Below are positions 22,371 to 35,008 of a DNA stretch of 64,000 bases, piece by piece (positions within the stretch are counted from its first letter, which is position 1; each line of letters opens with the position of its first letter). The stretch is from positions 40,314,601-40,378,600 of the forward strand of contig JASEVX010000013.1 of the NCBI GenBank assembly GCA_031761405.1, written 5' to 3'. The DNA comes from Serripes groenlandicus. Lineage: Eukaryota; Mollusca; Bivalvia; Cardiida; Cardiidae. The notes under the pieces are model-generated. The model made no database searches. It was not told where the DNA came from and worked only from the letters and a program-made list of their open reading frames with translations. The position numbers and the translations under genes are program-made.

Positions 22371-24368
22371 TCAATTCTATGGGATGAGAAGCCGGAATAT
22401 TGCAGCAAGATAAATCTCCATATTTTACTGCATGTTCTGTATGAAATCAGCATAACGAGTTGTCGAGGTTCGTACTTATACACAATTGAAAAGATTGCGT
22501 TTAGGAAGCCCCGGTCAAATCAATTGATGTGGGTACTTGCCCTGTATGTGAAAAATCCCGGGTTCAAGGCTGTTCTTCTCTCCCTGTGTCATTTATTCCT
22601 TTACAACATGCAGACTCTTTCTGGGCCCTCTGCATCAGACGACGTTTGAAAACATTGTGACAAAAGGAGAAATTGCTCATCATGAACAATATCTCATTTT
22701 GCAACCAATATTTTCTACTCTTTAATTTAATAACAATTCTTTCATTTATAGAGATTTTCAAATGTCTGAAAGAATGTTGGCCAAGATGGGGTTCAAACTT
22801 CCTATTCCTAGATTGACAGCCTGAGTCTCAAACAGTTACCACAGTTCAGATAACAATTGGAGAGATAGTTTTATAAGTAGCTTTGTTAGCTCTATGCATA
22901 GGGTATTCACCCTGAAACCTAGAGGTTCCGGATTAAAACCCCTGATTTGCTGCTAAATTTCTCACTTGCCATAAATGTTTTTAAAAAAATATATAATGAA
23001 ATGTCGACAAATGAAATATTGTCTTTATTTCAATAACATATATAAAAAAATAATTTTTTTGCTTTAGATGTAAGGGACAATATTTGATTATGATTTCAGG
23101 AAAGACTCTTCTTGGTTGGAGACCAGCATTATCTTCCTTTTCCAACAATATTCTTGTCTTTGTCTCAATAACATATATTAATTATTATATTCTTTTCTGT
23201 AGATGTTTTCAACTGCGAAAAGTCCATTATCAAGTCGTAATTAATTCTGTATAAAACTGGATGAAGGTCAATTTAGGCCAAATACATCCACGGTCATGCT
23301 GATCTACAGTAAAAAAGTCCCTTAAAAAAACTTTGTTTGCGACGAAATGAGTGAATGCCTTCACCAGAATGCATTGAATATATGACATTGAGTTTAAATT
23401 AAGTGTAAATGTGTATAGGATGCACTGGAAATGATTGATTTGATAATACTTGGTATTTTGACTTTGTTTTAAAGTGAAAGTGAGGATGAGAAAACCCAGT
23501 TTTGTCCCAGCCTTTTCGTCCAACATGGCGGTAACCATTTTCGCGGGGTGAATTCCGTATTGCATAATGCCTGACCCATCAATTCCGTTGGATAATTCTA
23601 AAGCTTAGAGGTACATGTGACTCCTTCTAATGATAATGGGTGTTCTACCTGAGACATGCTTAGAAAGTGTGACAATTGAGGGTTGAAACTGGTTGAGTTA
23701 CATGAAAACAAAGAAGGAACTTATTTGGTGTATTGTGAATATATTTAACAAGTTTTACAATATAAACCAAATCTCCAACAGAAGATGTTGGATAATATCT
23801 AGGTTAAATATGTCTATCAATGAAAGTATAATAATTTTGAATAGAGTTGAAAACATTCTGTCAGGCAAAAGTAGAAATTGCGCCGCTGCAGCAGACGCGT
23901 TTTGGAAGATTTTGTTGCATAAAAAGCAATTTTTCCCTTTTGTAACAACGCCTTCAGCTCTATTCAATAATTATACTCACCTGTAATGTCACAATGTTTC
24001 CAAACAGCAGCAGCAGACGCATTTAAGAAAATGTTGTGGCATAAAGACAATAATTATACTTTATGTTTTAAGATGTTATTTAAATTTTTGCCTATATTGT
24101 AAATATTTTCAAAGATTGCTCCTGCTATTTTGTTGAATGTAGCAAACAATTTCACGCCTTCTGACACCTTTGCAGCAGACGACTTTGGAAACAAAACGAG
24201 CAATTTTTACTTTTGCCACAATGTTTTCATTTTTTTCAATGAATTCTAGCTTCATTTATAGTGTTTCCTTGACTTTATCTTGATGTTTTTTTTCGTCTGT
24301 TGTAGATTTGTTCTATGGGGGAAAAGATTAAAGTTCATCCAAAATAATTCAGTTAAAATTTCACTTAC

Positions 24369-24521
24369 CCAGAAATGACCACACATTCTGTTACCACAAT
24401 CGGATGTTTGGAACACATATATGTTGCCTGTGGTCGTCTGCTTGTATCTCAGAATATATAAATCCGGTGTGACATTCCACCCTTCTGGTAACATCTCACT
24501 TTCTTCTTCATCGTTACCGCT
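24369..24521 (-). CDS. Beta exon D of the PI31-domain gene, unit 2
   Basis: Same as 10491-10643, with G at residue 2 (SGNDEEE). Confidence 0.88.
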
Positions 24522-25000
24522 CTAAAATTGAAAATATATCAATTTCTGTTTTGTTATTCATTAATATTCAAATGTTCTTCAGAAAATGATTCTCATGCTA
24601 AAAAAACAGATACATGGGAGAGTCTCAAATCATGTTTTTCCAATTCAGTTGATAGACAAAGCTTAACAGGTATATAGTCTAACTATTTGGACCTTTCATT
24701 ACAGAGTCATCAGAAAACGTCTGTATGTGGGAAAGGGATAATGTAATGTTATTATTATGATGCCTCTGTAGCTGACGACTATTGAAAACATTTACGCAAA
24801 AGTAGAAATCGCGCCTTTTCCCGTATTTTGTTAAACCTTATCTAATAATAGTTTTATTTCAAAACTTCAGAGAATGTGTTTAAAATATATCACATAAATG
24901 AGAAATGAAAGTGAAAGTAGAAACATTGTGCATTGTCATTCGTTAATAATACGACATTTTAAAAAAAAAAAAAATTGAGAAAGATTTTAGTTGGACATAC

Positions 25001-25142
25001 CTTTTCGCCCGTCCCTAAACATTTATATCCCGATAAAATGATCTGCCAATGCAATACACTGATGATGCTGTCTTCAGGCGTGTGAATGTCTTTTTTTATC
25101 GAGTTGAACATTAATTCTAGACCTGTGGCAGCCTTGATCGAT
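25001..25142 (-). CDS. Beta exon C of the PI31-domain gene, unit 2
   Basis: Same as 11123-11264. Upstream splice partner is B at 26665-26799 (AG plus A gives R). Confidence 0.88.
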
Positions 25143-25387
25143 CTACAAATATGTATCACTCCAAATGAGCTGCATATACAATTATTAATGAAATCTAGTC
25201 GATTTTAACCTAACGGAAACTTATAAATTAAGTCTAACAAACACTAAGTAAGAAATTTGAGGACAGACATAATCACGTTGTTTGAGAATAACAGACAATT
25301 AACCTGTATACACAGTTTCATTGGTGATATATTGTAAGACAGTTAGTTTATTCTTATCTCACCGAATGTGTAATGTTTTGTAATGTT

Positions 25388-26358
25388 TTTTCAACGGATC
25401 GGAATTATTTGAACAATCTTGAAATAGAACCACACAAGGAACATTTGTACCATATTATTTTCAAATCTGGCCAGCACTTTTGGACAAGAAGATTTATTAA
25501 GTTTTCACTATGCACATATAAGAAAAACAAGAACGATTTTGAACGATCTTGGTAGAAGATTACCCAAGGAACATTTGTGCATATTGTTTTCAAATCGGGC
25601 CAGTATTTTTGAACAAGAATATTTTTTAAGTTATCACTATATACACATATTAGGAAAATAAGGTCCGTCCACTGGCAGCCATGTTTTTGAACGGATCGGA
25701 ATTATTTCAACACTCTTGAAAGAGGGTCACACAAAGTCCCATTTGTGCCAAATTATTTTCAAATCGGGCCAGTACTTTTTTTTTCTTTTTTAATTTTCAC
25801 AGTTTTAGCTTTACGGCTATAAGCAAATCAAGCTCCACCCCTTGTCGGCCGTGTTTTTCAACTGATCGGAATAATTTGAACAACTTTGTAGGAGGGTAAC
25901 TCAACAAACATATGTGCAAAATGTTTTTTTTTTTTTTAAATCGAGCCTGTACTTCACTATATATATATTATATACATGTAATGAAAACAAGCCCCAGCCC
26001 GCTGGCAGCCAGGTATTCCTACAGATCGGAATAATATGAACACCATTAATAGAGGGTAACCCAAGGATTACTTTTCCCAATAGAGCAAGTAGTTTTGGAC
26101 AAGCACTTTTTTAAATTTTCATTATATATACACATAAGGAAAACAAGATTGCCTCGTTGCGGCAATGTTTTTCAACGGATCAGAATAATATTACTATCTT
26201 GGTAGATTGTTACCGAAGGAACATTTGTGCCAAATTATTTACAAATCGGGCCAATTCTTTATAAGGAAAACAAGCTCCGCCCCCATATTTTCAACGGATC
26301 GGAATAATTTAAACACTCTTGGTAAAAGGTCACCCAAGGGTCTACATGGAATAGAAAT
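25388..26358. repeat. Degenerate tandem array in intron B-C, unit 2
   Basis: Counterpart of 11510-12480. Confidence 0.6.
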
Positions 26359-26664
26359 CTTTCAATATCTGTGAAAGAGGACCACCTAAGGAACATTTCT
26401 TTGAAATAATTTTGAGTTTGGGTCATTTATGTAGGAGGAGAAGTCATTTGTAGAAAAATGTTAAGAAGGACACACCTACGATGACGGTGAGGGATCACAA
26501 TAGCTCACCCTGCAATTCGTGCTCAGGTGAGCTAAACAGTTACATATAAACCCCCGGCCATCTGCTTTCCAGACGTTTCATATAAATAATTTGTTATGCA
26601 AATAAAAACTAAATTTCCTGAGGAAGAAGTTACATATGAACCTCCTGCGTTCTTCAACCCTTAC

Positions 26665-26799
26665 CTGTTGTATAAACCAGGTTCCAGATTAGATCTCTGA
26701 CCTGTACTTGAGGAGTCTGCTGGGGGACTTGAAGATTTTACCGTTTGCATAATGACTTGTTCAAAGACTTCAATTAGACCATGAATATTTTTAAAAGCA
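26665..26799 (-). CDS. Alpha exon B of the PI31-domain gene, unit 2
   Basis: Same as 12787-12921 (AFKNIHG, PPADSSSTG linker). Closes the alpha domain begun at 31402. Confidence 0.85.
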
Positions 26800-27362
26800 C
26801 TGAAAAAGAATATAAAATAAATAAATACATGTACATGTATACTGAAATGCAGGAAATATTTCAAAAGATGTAACCTTTTTCCAAATACAACAAATTTGAC
26901 CATCAACATTTTTAAAATCTCTGAAAAGAATATAAAATAAATAAATACCTGTATACTGAATTGCAGGAAATATTTAAAGTTGTCCATACTCGTTTTAAAA
27001 GTCGTCTGATGCAGTTTGGGGAAAAAGGTTTATTACCTTAAGCTTAAATAATGGAATAAGCACATATATGCATGTGACCTTTGAATGGATGTGATATTTT
27101 AAAAGTCGTCTGCTTTCAATACATATGAGGAAAAATTGTAACATCTTGAAATGTTGACATTAGTTGTGATACGGAGCTGAAAACATAGTTGGAAAAGGAG
27201 AAATTGCTTGTTTGGAATAAATTATTCATGTTTCCATGTGTTAAAACTTGACTGCTACAAGGGTGTCAAAAATCATGTATGAGTGGAAAGAGAACAAGAA
27301 TCAAATTGATGCCTTATGGTACTTACATTCAATATGATGCAAATCAAAGTTATAGTACTCAC

Positions 27363-27442
27363 TCTTTAAAAGAACTAAAATCTTCTGATGCATAGTCAGT
27401 AACATCAAATTCCCACGTTGCACGTTTTTCATCACTTGGAGT
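27363..27442 (-). CDS. Alpha exon A of the PI31-domain gene, unit 2
   Basis: Identical to 13485-13564. Follows D' at 29884-30036. Confidence 0.85.
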
Positions 27443-27506
27443 CTGAAATATAGTGGTCAATATACAGAAATAAATACTATATAATTAATGCTCAGGGATG
27501 ATCTGT

Positions 27507-27708
27507 TTAACCCGTTCCTATATACAACACATCTGCAGCAAACGGCTTGAATATATGGAAAATGTCTTAATACATAAAAGTTTTAGTTTAAGAATGGGGT
27601 ACTTTAAGGCAAAAGGAGAAATTGCTCATTATCATCTTTTTGCCACATGTTTCAAATGTTGCCTTCTGAAGGGTCATCTGAAAGCGTATGTATGTGGGAT
27701 ATGGTTAA
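27507..27708. mobile_element. TTAA-bounded MITE in intron D'-A, unit 2
   Basis: Copy of 13629-13830. Confidence 0.6.
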
Positions 27709-28253
27709 TCAATGCTAAGGGGTGAGGAGCAGGAATATTGCAGCATGATACATCTCTATTTTTCACTCTGTGAACTGCATGCTCTGTATGACTGCGTGTA
27801 GGCATCCCGGTCAAATCAATTGATGTGGGTACTTGCCCTGTATGTGAGGAATCCCGGGTTCAAGGCCCTTTTTCTCTCTCTCTGTCATTTATTCCTTTCC
27901 AACATGCAGACGCTTTCTGGGGCTTCTGCAGCAGATGACTTTTGAAATCATCGTGACAAAAGAAGAAATTGCTCATCATGAAATATATCTCATTTTGCCA
28001 CAATATATTTTACTCCTTAATTTAAAAACAATTCTTTCATTTATAGGTTCCAGATTAAAGCCCCAGATTTTTTTGCATAATTTGCTTTCCCTACTCCAAA
28101 TGCCTTTGAAAGCACTGTCAATGTATTTTATGAGAATGCATATATGGAAGGGTCCCATTTAAAAAAAAAAATGAAAGTATAATGAAATGTAGACAAATGA
28201 AATCAAATTTTAACAGAATACCATGCATGAAGGCCAGAACGAGAAGTAATAAT

Positions 28254-28456
28254 AATTTTCCACATACAACAAATCTGCAGCTGATGACATTGTAAACGTT
28301 AAGTCAACAATATGGAAATTGTCTATTAAAGATATAACAATAAGTTAATGAAATTGATGTGGCAAAAGGAAAGAATTCACGTGAAGAGCAGCTTTTCAAA
28401 AATCATCTGCTGCAGAGGTGTCAGAAAACGTCTGTATAAGGGAAATGGAGGGTTAA
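28254..28456. mobile_element. MITE with deleted left end, unit 3
   Basis: Copy of 505-712 that lost about 24 bp across its left TTAA. The right TTAA (28453-28456) is intact. Confidence 0.5.
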
Positions 28457-28588
28457 AATCACAATTCTAAACTGAACCTATGTTACCTTAACCCTCCTCT
28501 GAAAATCAATAAATCAATGATATAAGAACAGCATCTGGGATGATTTAAATCAATTACAATTTCCAACATTGTTTTTCTCATTCGTAAG

Positions 28589-28842
28589 GTGTTTTACTCC
28601 ACTTCCAATTATTTTTCAGTTATATCAAGGCGTTTTCAGGGTAAGTACTATTGGTCCATGTATACTGACAACAATAACTCAGTTGTAATGCTAACCCAAC
28701 AACCCTGAGCGCAAGGAGGGAAACGATTTTTAAAGTATTTTTAAAGCATTTTGTATGACCCAACCGGAGCTCGAACCCGCGACCTCCCACACCTGAGGCA
28801 GACACTCCACCACAATACCGCCTAGACGATCGAAAACCAGAA
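28589..28842 (-). mobile_element. tRNA-derived SINE 1, unit 3
   Basis: Same insertion as at 845-1098. Confidence 0.6.
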
Positions 28843-29883
28843 TACCCCATCTTATCTAAATCTCTGGAGAGCCAGAACACAAGGTGTAAGGGACTATATT
28901 TTAATTAATATTTCAGGAAATTAAAGACTCTCCTTAGCTGGAACCTAACATTATTTTCTTTTCCCAACAATATTGTCTTTATTTCAATAACATATTTAAA
29001 TTATTATATTCTTTGCTCTAGATGTAAGGGACAATATTTAATTATAATTACCCCAGCATTTTCAGACTCTTCTTAGTTGGAGCCCAACATTATCTTCCTT
29101 TTACAACAATATTCTACTCTTTGTCTCAATAACATATATTAGTTATTATTTTCTTTTCTGTAGATGTTTTCAATAGCGAAAAGTCCATTATCAAGTCGTT
29201 TTAATTCTGTATAAAACTGGATGAAGGTCAAATTAGGCCAAATACATCCACGGTTATGCTGATCTACAGTCAAATAGTCCCTTAAAAAACGTTGTTTGCG
29301 ACAAAAGGAGTGTATGCCTTCACTAGAATGCATTGAATATATGACATTAAATTTAAATTCATTGTACATGTGTATAGGATGCACTGGAAATGATTGATTT
29401 GATAATACTTGGTATTTTGACTTTGTTTGAAAGTGAAAGTGAGGATGTGAAAACCCAGTTTTGTCCCAGACATTTTGTCCAAAATGGAGGTAACAATTTT
29501 CGCGGGGTGAATTCTTTCTTGCATAATGCATGACCCCACAATTTCCTTGGATAATTGTAAAGCTTAGAGGTTTCATGTAACTCTTTTTAATGATAATAGG
29601 TGTTCTACATGAGACATGTTTAGAAAGTGTGACAATTGAGGGTTGAAACTGGTTGATTTACATGAAAATAAAGAATGATTTAGTCAGTGTATTGTGAGTA
29701 TATTTAACATGTTTTACAATATAAACCTTTCCCAGGTAAAATATATAAGGAAATTGTCTATCAATAAAAGTATAATAATTGAACAGAGTTGAAAACATTC
29801 TGGCAGGCAAAAGCAGAAATCTCTCATTATGAGAAATTTCAACTGTTATGTCACAATGAACTCAGTTCACACATTTCACTTAC

Positions 29884-30036
29884 CGAGAAATAAACAAGCA
29901 TTTTGTTATCATCAGTGGTGACTTCGAACACATAGATATTGCCTGTGTTATTCTCTTTGTATCTCAGAACATACCGATGTGGTGTGGCATTCCACCCTTC
30001 CGGTAACATCTCACTCTCGTTTTCATAACCACTGCT
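29884..30036 (-). CDS. Alpha exon D' of the PI31-domain gene, unit 3
   Basis: Identical to 2140-2292. Confidence 0.88.
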
Positions 30037-30467
30037 CTAAAATAGGAGATTGATAAATTTTTGTATTTTATTAATTTATATTCAAATGTTCTTCAGAACT
30101 GATTTCTCATTCATACAAAAAAGATACCCCTAGTGCATACATAGGAGAGTCTTAAATTAAGGTTTCCTATTCAGTTTATATACAATTCTTTACAGGTCTA
30201 TAGTCTCATTATTTGGATTTTTACATTGCATTTTTGGATGCGGAGGTAGCAAAATAAATTCTTTTTCCAGAACAAAAATATAGATACTATTAAAAAAGGC
30301 CTACACAAAACAAGTAAAGATCTTAATTCATAACTTGCAGACCCTGAACCCTTTTCCACATATTACAACGACAACTTTGAAAAACACAACACTGTGGAAA
30401 ATCACTATAAAGGGAAGTTACAAGTATGATTGTAGTATCACAGAGGCATCAGAAAGCGTCTGTATGA

Positions 30468-30707
30468 TTTGTTTTATTGATAAAATCAAATTATTGATAT
30501 GATTTCCTTGTTTTACTCCGTTTCAACTTTATTTCAGTTATGTCGCGGCGACAGTTCACTTATTCATGATCCCTGGGTAAACAAACCAGTACTAAGCTAG
30601 CAAAAGTGCCTTGGCCAAGGGCACTCCACCGTGACCGTCGTGCCGCGACTGGGAATCGAACCCGGGAAGCCCGCTTTCAAACCCTCGACGCTAATCACTT
30701 GACCACG
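30468..30707 (-). mobile_element. tRNA-derived SINE 2, unit 3
   Basis: Copy of 2723-2962. The right flank still has the GTCTGTGTGA form of units 1-2. Confidence 0.8.
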
Positions 30708-31260
30708 GCGTCTGTGTGACGGAAAGGGTTAATGTTATAACATTCTTATTTAGGTATGAAAATATATTTCACATTTAAACCATTAACCTGATACAATACC
30801 CCTTCTTCCATACAGACGCATTCTGATGCATCTGCAGCAGACGAATTTTGAAAACATTTACGCAAAAGAGTAATTCCTCCCTTCCCCACAATTTTATTAA
30901 CCCTATTTAATAATTAACCTTTAATTTGATAAGACTTTTTTGTTTTTGCATTCATGTTTTTAGGTATTTTGCTACAGATTTTTTGTCTTTGGGAAAGCGG
31001 AGCTTAAGTCGTCTGCTATGAACCTTGTTAAAAAAGATATATTGGTTGGATGTTTTTTGAAATTTTTATCCATTTCCGAGAATGTTTTTAAATGTCGCTT
31101 TCTTTAGGGAAATGGTTAAGATAATTGACTCTGTCGGTCACACATATCTCACCTTAAAGAGAAATGAAAGTTAAAGTAGAAACATTGTGTGCACTGTCAT
31201 TCGTTAACAATATGACATTTTTTTCTATTTTCACTTGGGAAATATTTCAGTTCGACATAC

Positions 31261-31402
31261 CTCTTTGCCCGTCCATACACATTTATATCCCGATGAAATG
31301 ATCTGCCAATGCAATACACTGATAATGCTGTCTTGAGGCGTGTGAATGTCTTTCTTTATCGAGTTGAACATTAATTCTAGACCTGGGGCCGCCTTGGTCG
31401 AT
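31261..31402 (-). CDS. Alpha exon C' of the PI31-domain gene, unit 3
   Basis: Identical to 3516-3657. Upstream partner is B' at 33605-33739. Confidence 0.88.
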
Positions 31403-32400
31403 CTACAAATATGAAATATAGTCTAATTGTCGACTTTAACCCAACGAAGACTTATAAATTAAGTCTTACACAAACTTATCAAGACATTTGAGGACTGACA
31501 TTATCAAGTTGTTTTAGAATTACAGACAATTAACCTGTAAACACAGTTTCATTGGTAATATATCATATGACAGTTAGCTTATTCTTATCGCACCGAATGT
31601 GTGATGTATGGACAAACCATGCACGATGACACCGGAATAACTTGTCAAAGTCTTTACATCATTCTTCTGAAATTGAATTGGACAATATCAAGAGTCTTAA
31701 TCGTCAATTGTTTGGAAAATAAGTATAGAAATGGATTGTAAAAATCTCGTTGCCTTGTTCACAACAAAACAACTCAAATTCACCATCTTTTCACGATATC
31801 AATATGAGTTGAATTGTTTTTTGGTCATAATACATGATCATAATACAAAAAGTAAGAGAACAATCTGATTCCGTAAGCTCTGCTGTAATAAACGCGTTTT
31901 AACATAATGTATATCAAACACATTATAACTAAATAATTTTGTGATAGAAAAGTATACTGCCTTATGCCAAAAACTCTCATATATCAAAACTATAGAAACA
32001 TGTAAACTTTTGCATATTAAGTATATTACGTATCAGTACAACACAATTATATATGTATCTTTTAAATACAAGTACAAACATTGCTGGAAAATGCAGTAAA
32101 AAACGGTTGCGCGGTGGAACGAAACTGTATTTATACGAAATATACTCGTTTCGCTTATTCAATATACCGAAGCATATTGACACAAGTGCAGTAGACAACT
32201 TTTTAAAGGAGCTGACCTCCAGATGGTGATCAATAGTTCAAAACTATTTTGAATGTACTTATTGAAAAACAATCAATTGAAAGCCACGAAAATGTACAAA
32301 ATTTGGCTCACAGGGTAAACTATATAAGACATTATACCACTGGCTGTACAAAAAACATACTATATAAGTGTGTCTTTTTCTTGTAGGACATCTCGCTGAA

Positions 32401-32436
32401 CCAGAGACATATAACTACATATGTATATGTCTCTGG
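32401..32436. repeat. 13-bp hairpin, unit 3
   Basis: Copy of 4655-4690, unchanged. Confidence 0.75.
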
Positions 32437-33604
32437 CTAATGTAACGTCCAATTATGTCATCAAAATTTATAGAAATGTACAAGAATGAAATGAGGTCAT
32501 GTATCACTTCAACACTCATAATGTTACACATATCTGCAGTTTGAAAGCACTGTAAAACAGATATTGTCTTCAGAAAATATTGCGTCAGATAAAAGAGATG
32601 ACATACATGTCGAACATACATAGTTTATTTCCCATTATACTGTCAATATACGAATTCTTTCCTTCATAAAAGTACTCGCTAATATCAAAGTTATGCTGAA
32701 GCCCGTATCAAAAGCTCTAAAGTATTTTGCATCATTATTTATGTATTGATTCCAAATATCAAGTTGTATTAGTCTGCTGTAGAGTTAACGTTAATTTACT
32801 TTATATGTATTTATTTACTAATTAACAATGTATGTCATTGCGATATATAAGAATCGGTGGTCAATATTGTGGCCATTACTTGTTTCATGCCAGACAAACT
32901 ACCTTACTATATTGACGACCGCATCTGATTATGATGGCCTCTCTGGTTCTGGTTTGGCAGCAGTTGATGTTTCATTGATAAACACCTAGTGGGTCAACAC
33001 TACTTTTTGTCAAAACCATTTGCGGTGAGGTCACATAAGGGTCATTTGTGCCAAATTGTTTCAAAATCAGGCCTATATGTTTGGACTTTTATAAGTTATC
33101 ACTATCTATACATATAAGAAAAATAAGCCCCTGGTCGCTTATGTCTGTTAAAGGAGGTTATGATGATTAAGAATTATTGTAAGTTTCTAAGAAATATCTC
33201 TTATGGCTTTTGAAAAAAAGTGGGCAGATACGAAAAACTTAACCGAAATTCTAAGTCGAAAAAGGGCCATAATTATTACAAAAACCTTGACAGAGTTATA
33301 TACTCTTGTCTGTTGATGTGGGTAATGATGGTAAACACGTGTTGTAAGTTTCAAAGCAATATCTCTAATGGATTCCTAAAACAATGAGGTGTTACAAACA
33401 GCTTAACAAAGATGTGAAGCCAACACCAACATCGACGCCGACGCCGAGGTGAGTAGGATAACTTGTCCTTTCTTCGAAAAGTCGATCTAAAAAGGGTCAC
33501 CTAGAACACCCCTGAAAAGGAGCATAGTTAATATCATATACACAAGATGGTAATTTCCTGAGGAAGAAGTTATATATAAACCTCCAGCATTCTTCAAGCC
33601 TTAC

Positions 33605-33739
33605 TTTTCGTATAAACCAGATTCCACATTAGATCTCTGACCTCTACTTGGGGAGCCTGCTTGGGGACTTGAAGGTTTTACCGCTTGCATAATGACGTTT
33701 TCAAAGACTTCCATTAGACCATGAATATTTCTAAAAGCA
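33605..33739 (-). CDS. Beta exon B' of the PI31-domain gene, unit 3
   Basis: As 5859-5993 but with I for V in AFRNIHG and Q for K in the linker (SSPQAGSPSRG). The Helitron-like insertion sits only 21 bp upstream of its acceptor, replacing the intron sequence usually found there, including part of the region near the branch point. Confidence 0.85.
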
Positions 33740-33902
33740 CTGAAAAGAATATAAAATAAACTAGAACTATCACTGAATGTGATTAATACCCCCGAACGCC
33801 GCCCTGATAGGAAAAGTTGTGAAATATTTAGAAACCCCACCTTAAAAGGACAATGTTATGGATCGGGTTATTCTTGTTTTGTTCATTTTTGGATATGTAA
33901 AT

Positions 33903-34916
33903 TAGAGTTATGGTTCTTGTACACTGCACTTCCTCTGATTATGCTCTACCGTTGTATGTAGTTTTATTAGATTCCATCTGTTAGTTATTAAATAATTCTC
34001 CGGACAAGAAAAAGTAACAAAGGGCAATTAATCTGTATTTAGGTAAATAGGAGTTATGGTTCTTGTACACTGCACTTCCTCTCATTATGCTCTACCATTG
34101 TATGCAGTTTTATTAGATTCCACCAGTTAGTTATTAAGTAATTCTCTGGACAAGAAAAAGTAACAAAGGGCAATAACTCTGTATTTAGATAAAATAGAGT
34201 TATGGTTCCTGTACACCGCACTTCCTCTCAATGTGTTGTATCATCCTATGAAGTTTTAATAAATTCCAACAATTTGTTTTAAAGTTATGCTCCGGACAAG
34301 ACTCTACGAACAAGAAAACGTAACAAAGGGCAATAACTCTGTAATTATGTAAATTAGAGTCATGGTTTTTGTACACTGCACTTCCTCTGATTATGCTCTA
34401 CCATTGTATGCAGTCTTATTAGATTCCATATGTTAGTTATTAAGTAATTCTCCGGACAAGAAAAAGTAACAAAGGGCAATAACTCTGTATTTAGATAAAA
34501 TAGAGTTATGGTTCCTGTACACCGCACTTCCTCTCAATGTGTTGTATCATCCTATGAAGTTTTATTAAATTCCAACAATTTGTTTTAAAGTTATGCTCCG
34601 GACAAGACTCTACGAATAAGAAAAAGTAACAAAGGGCAATAACTCTGTAATTATGTAAATTAGAGTTATGGTTCTTGTATACTGCACTTCCTTTCATTAT
34701 GCTCTACCATTGTATGTAGTTTTATTAGATTCCATCTGTTAGTTATTAAGTAATTCTCCGGACAAGAAAAAGTAACAAAGGGCAATAACTCTGTATTTAG
34801 GTAAAATAGAGTTATGGTTCCTGTACACTGCACTTCCTCTCAATGTGTTGTATCATCCTATGAAGTTTTATTAAATTCCAACAATTAGTTTTAAAGTTAT
34901 GCTCCGGACAAGGAAA
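33903..34916. repeat. Minisatellite, seven copies of about 146-160 bp
   Basis: Copies are recognised by gttatggttcttgtacactg near 33907, 34053, 34198, 34358, 34505, 34664 and 34811. Two length forms alternate: the longer has an extra ctctacgaacaag-like stretch. Each ends with ctccggacaag, then aagtaacaaagggcaat. Core of the Helitron-related element. Confidence 0.8.
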
Positions 34917-34928
34917 ATCGCAACGGAC

Positions 34929-35008
34929 CAACCGACCGACCGACCGACCGACCGACCGACCGACCGACCGACCGACCGACCGACCGACCGACCGACCGAC
35001 CGACCGAC
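34929..35008. repeat. Microsatellite (ACCG)n
   Basis: About 19 near-perfect ACCG repeats between the minisatellite and the right end of the Helitron-related element. It produces spurious open frames rich in V, G, R and S. Confidence 0.95.

Larger units (their letters stand above)
13885..27762. repeat. Tandem unit 2 of the 13.9-kb repeat
   Basis: 13,878 bp. Starts with the same words as position 1 (tcactctgtgaactgcatgc). The 6-bp length difference from unit 1 comes from small deletions near 22954 and 23101. Confidence 0.95.
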
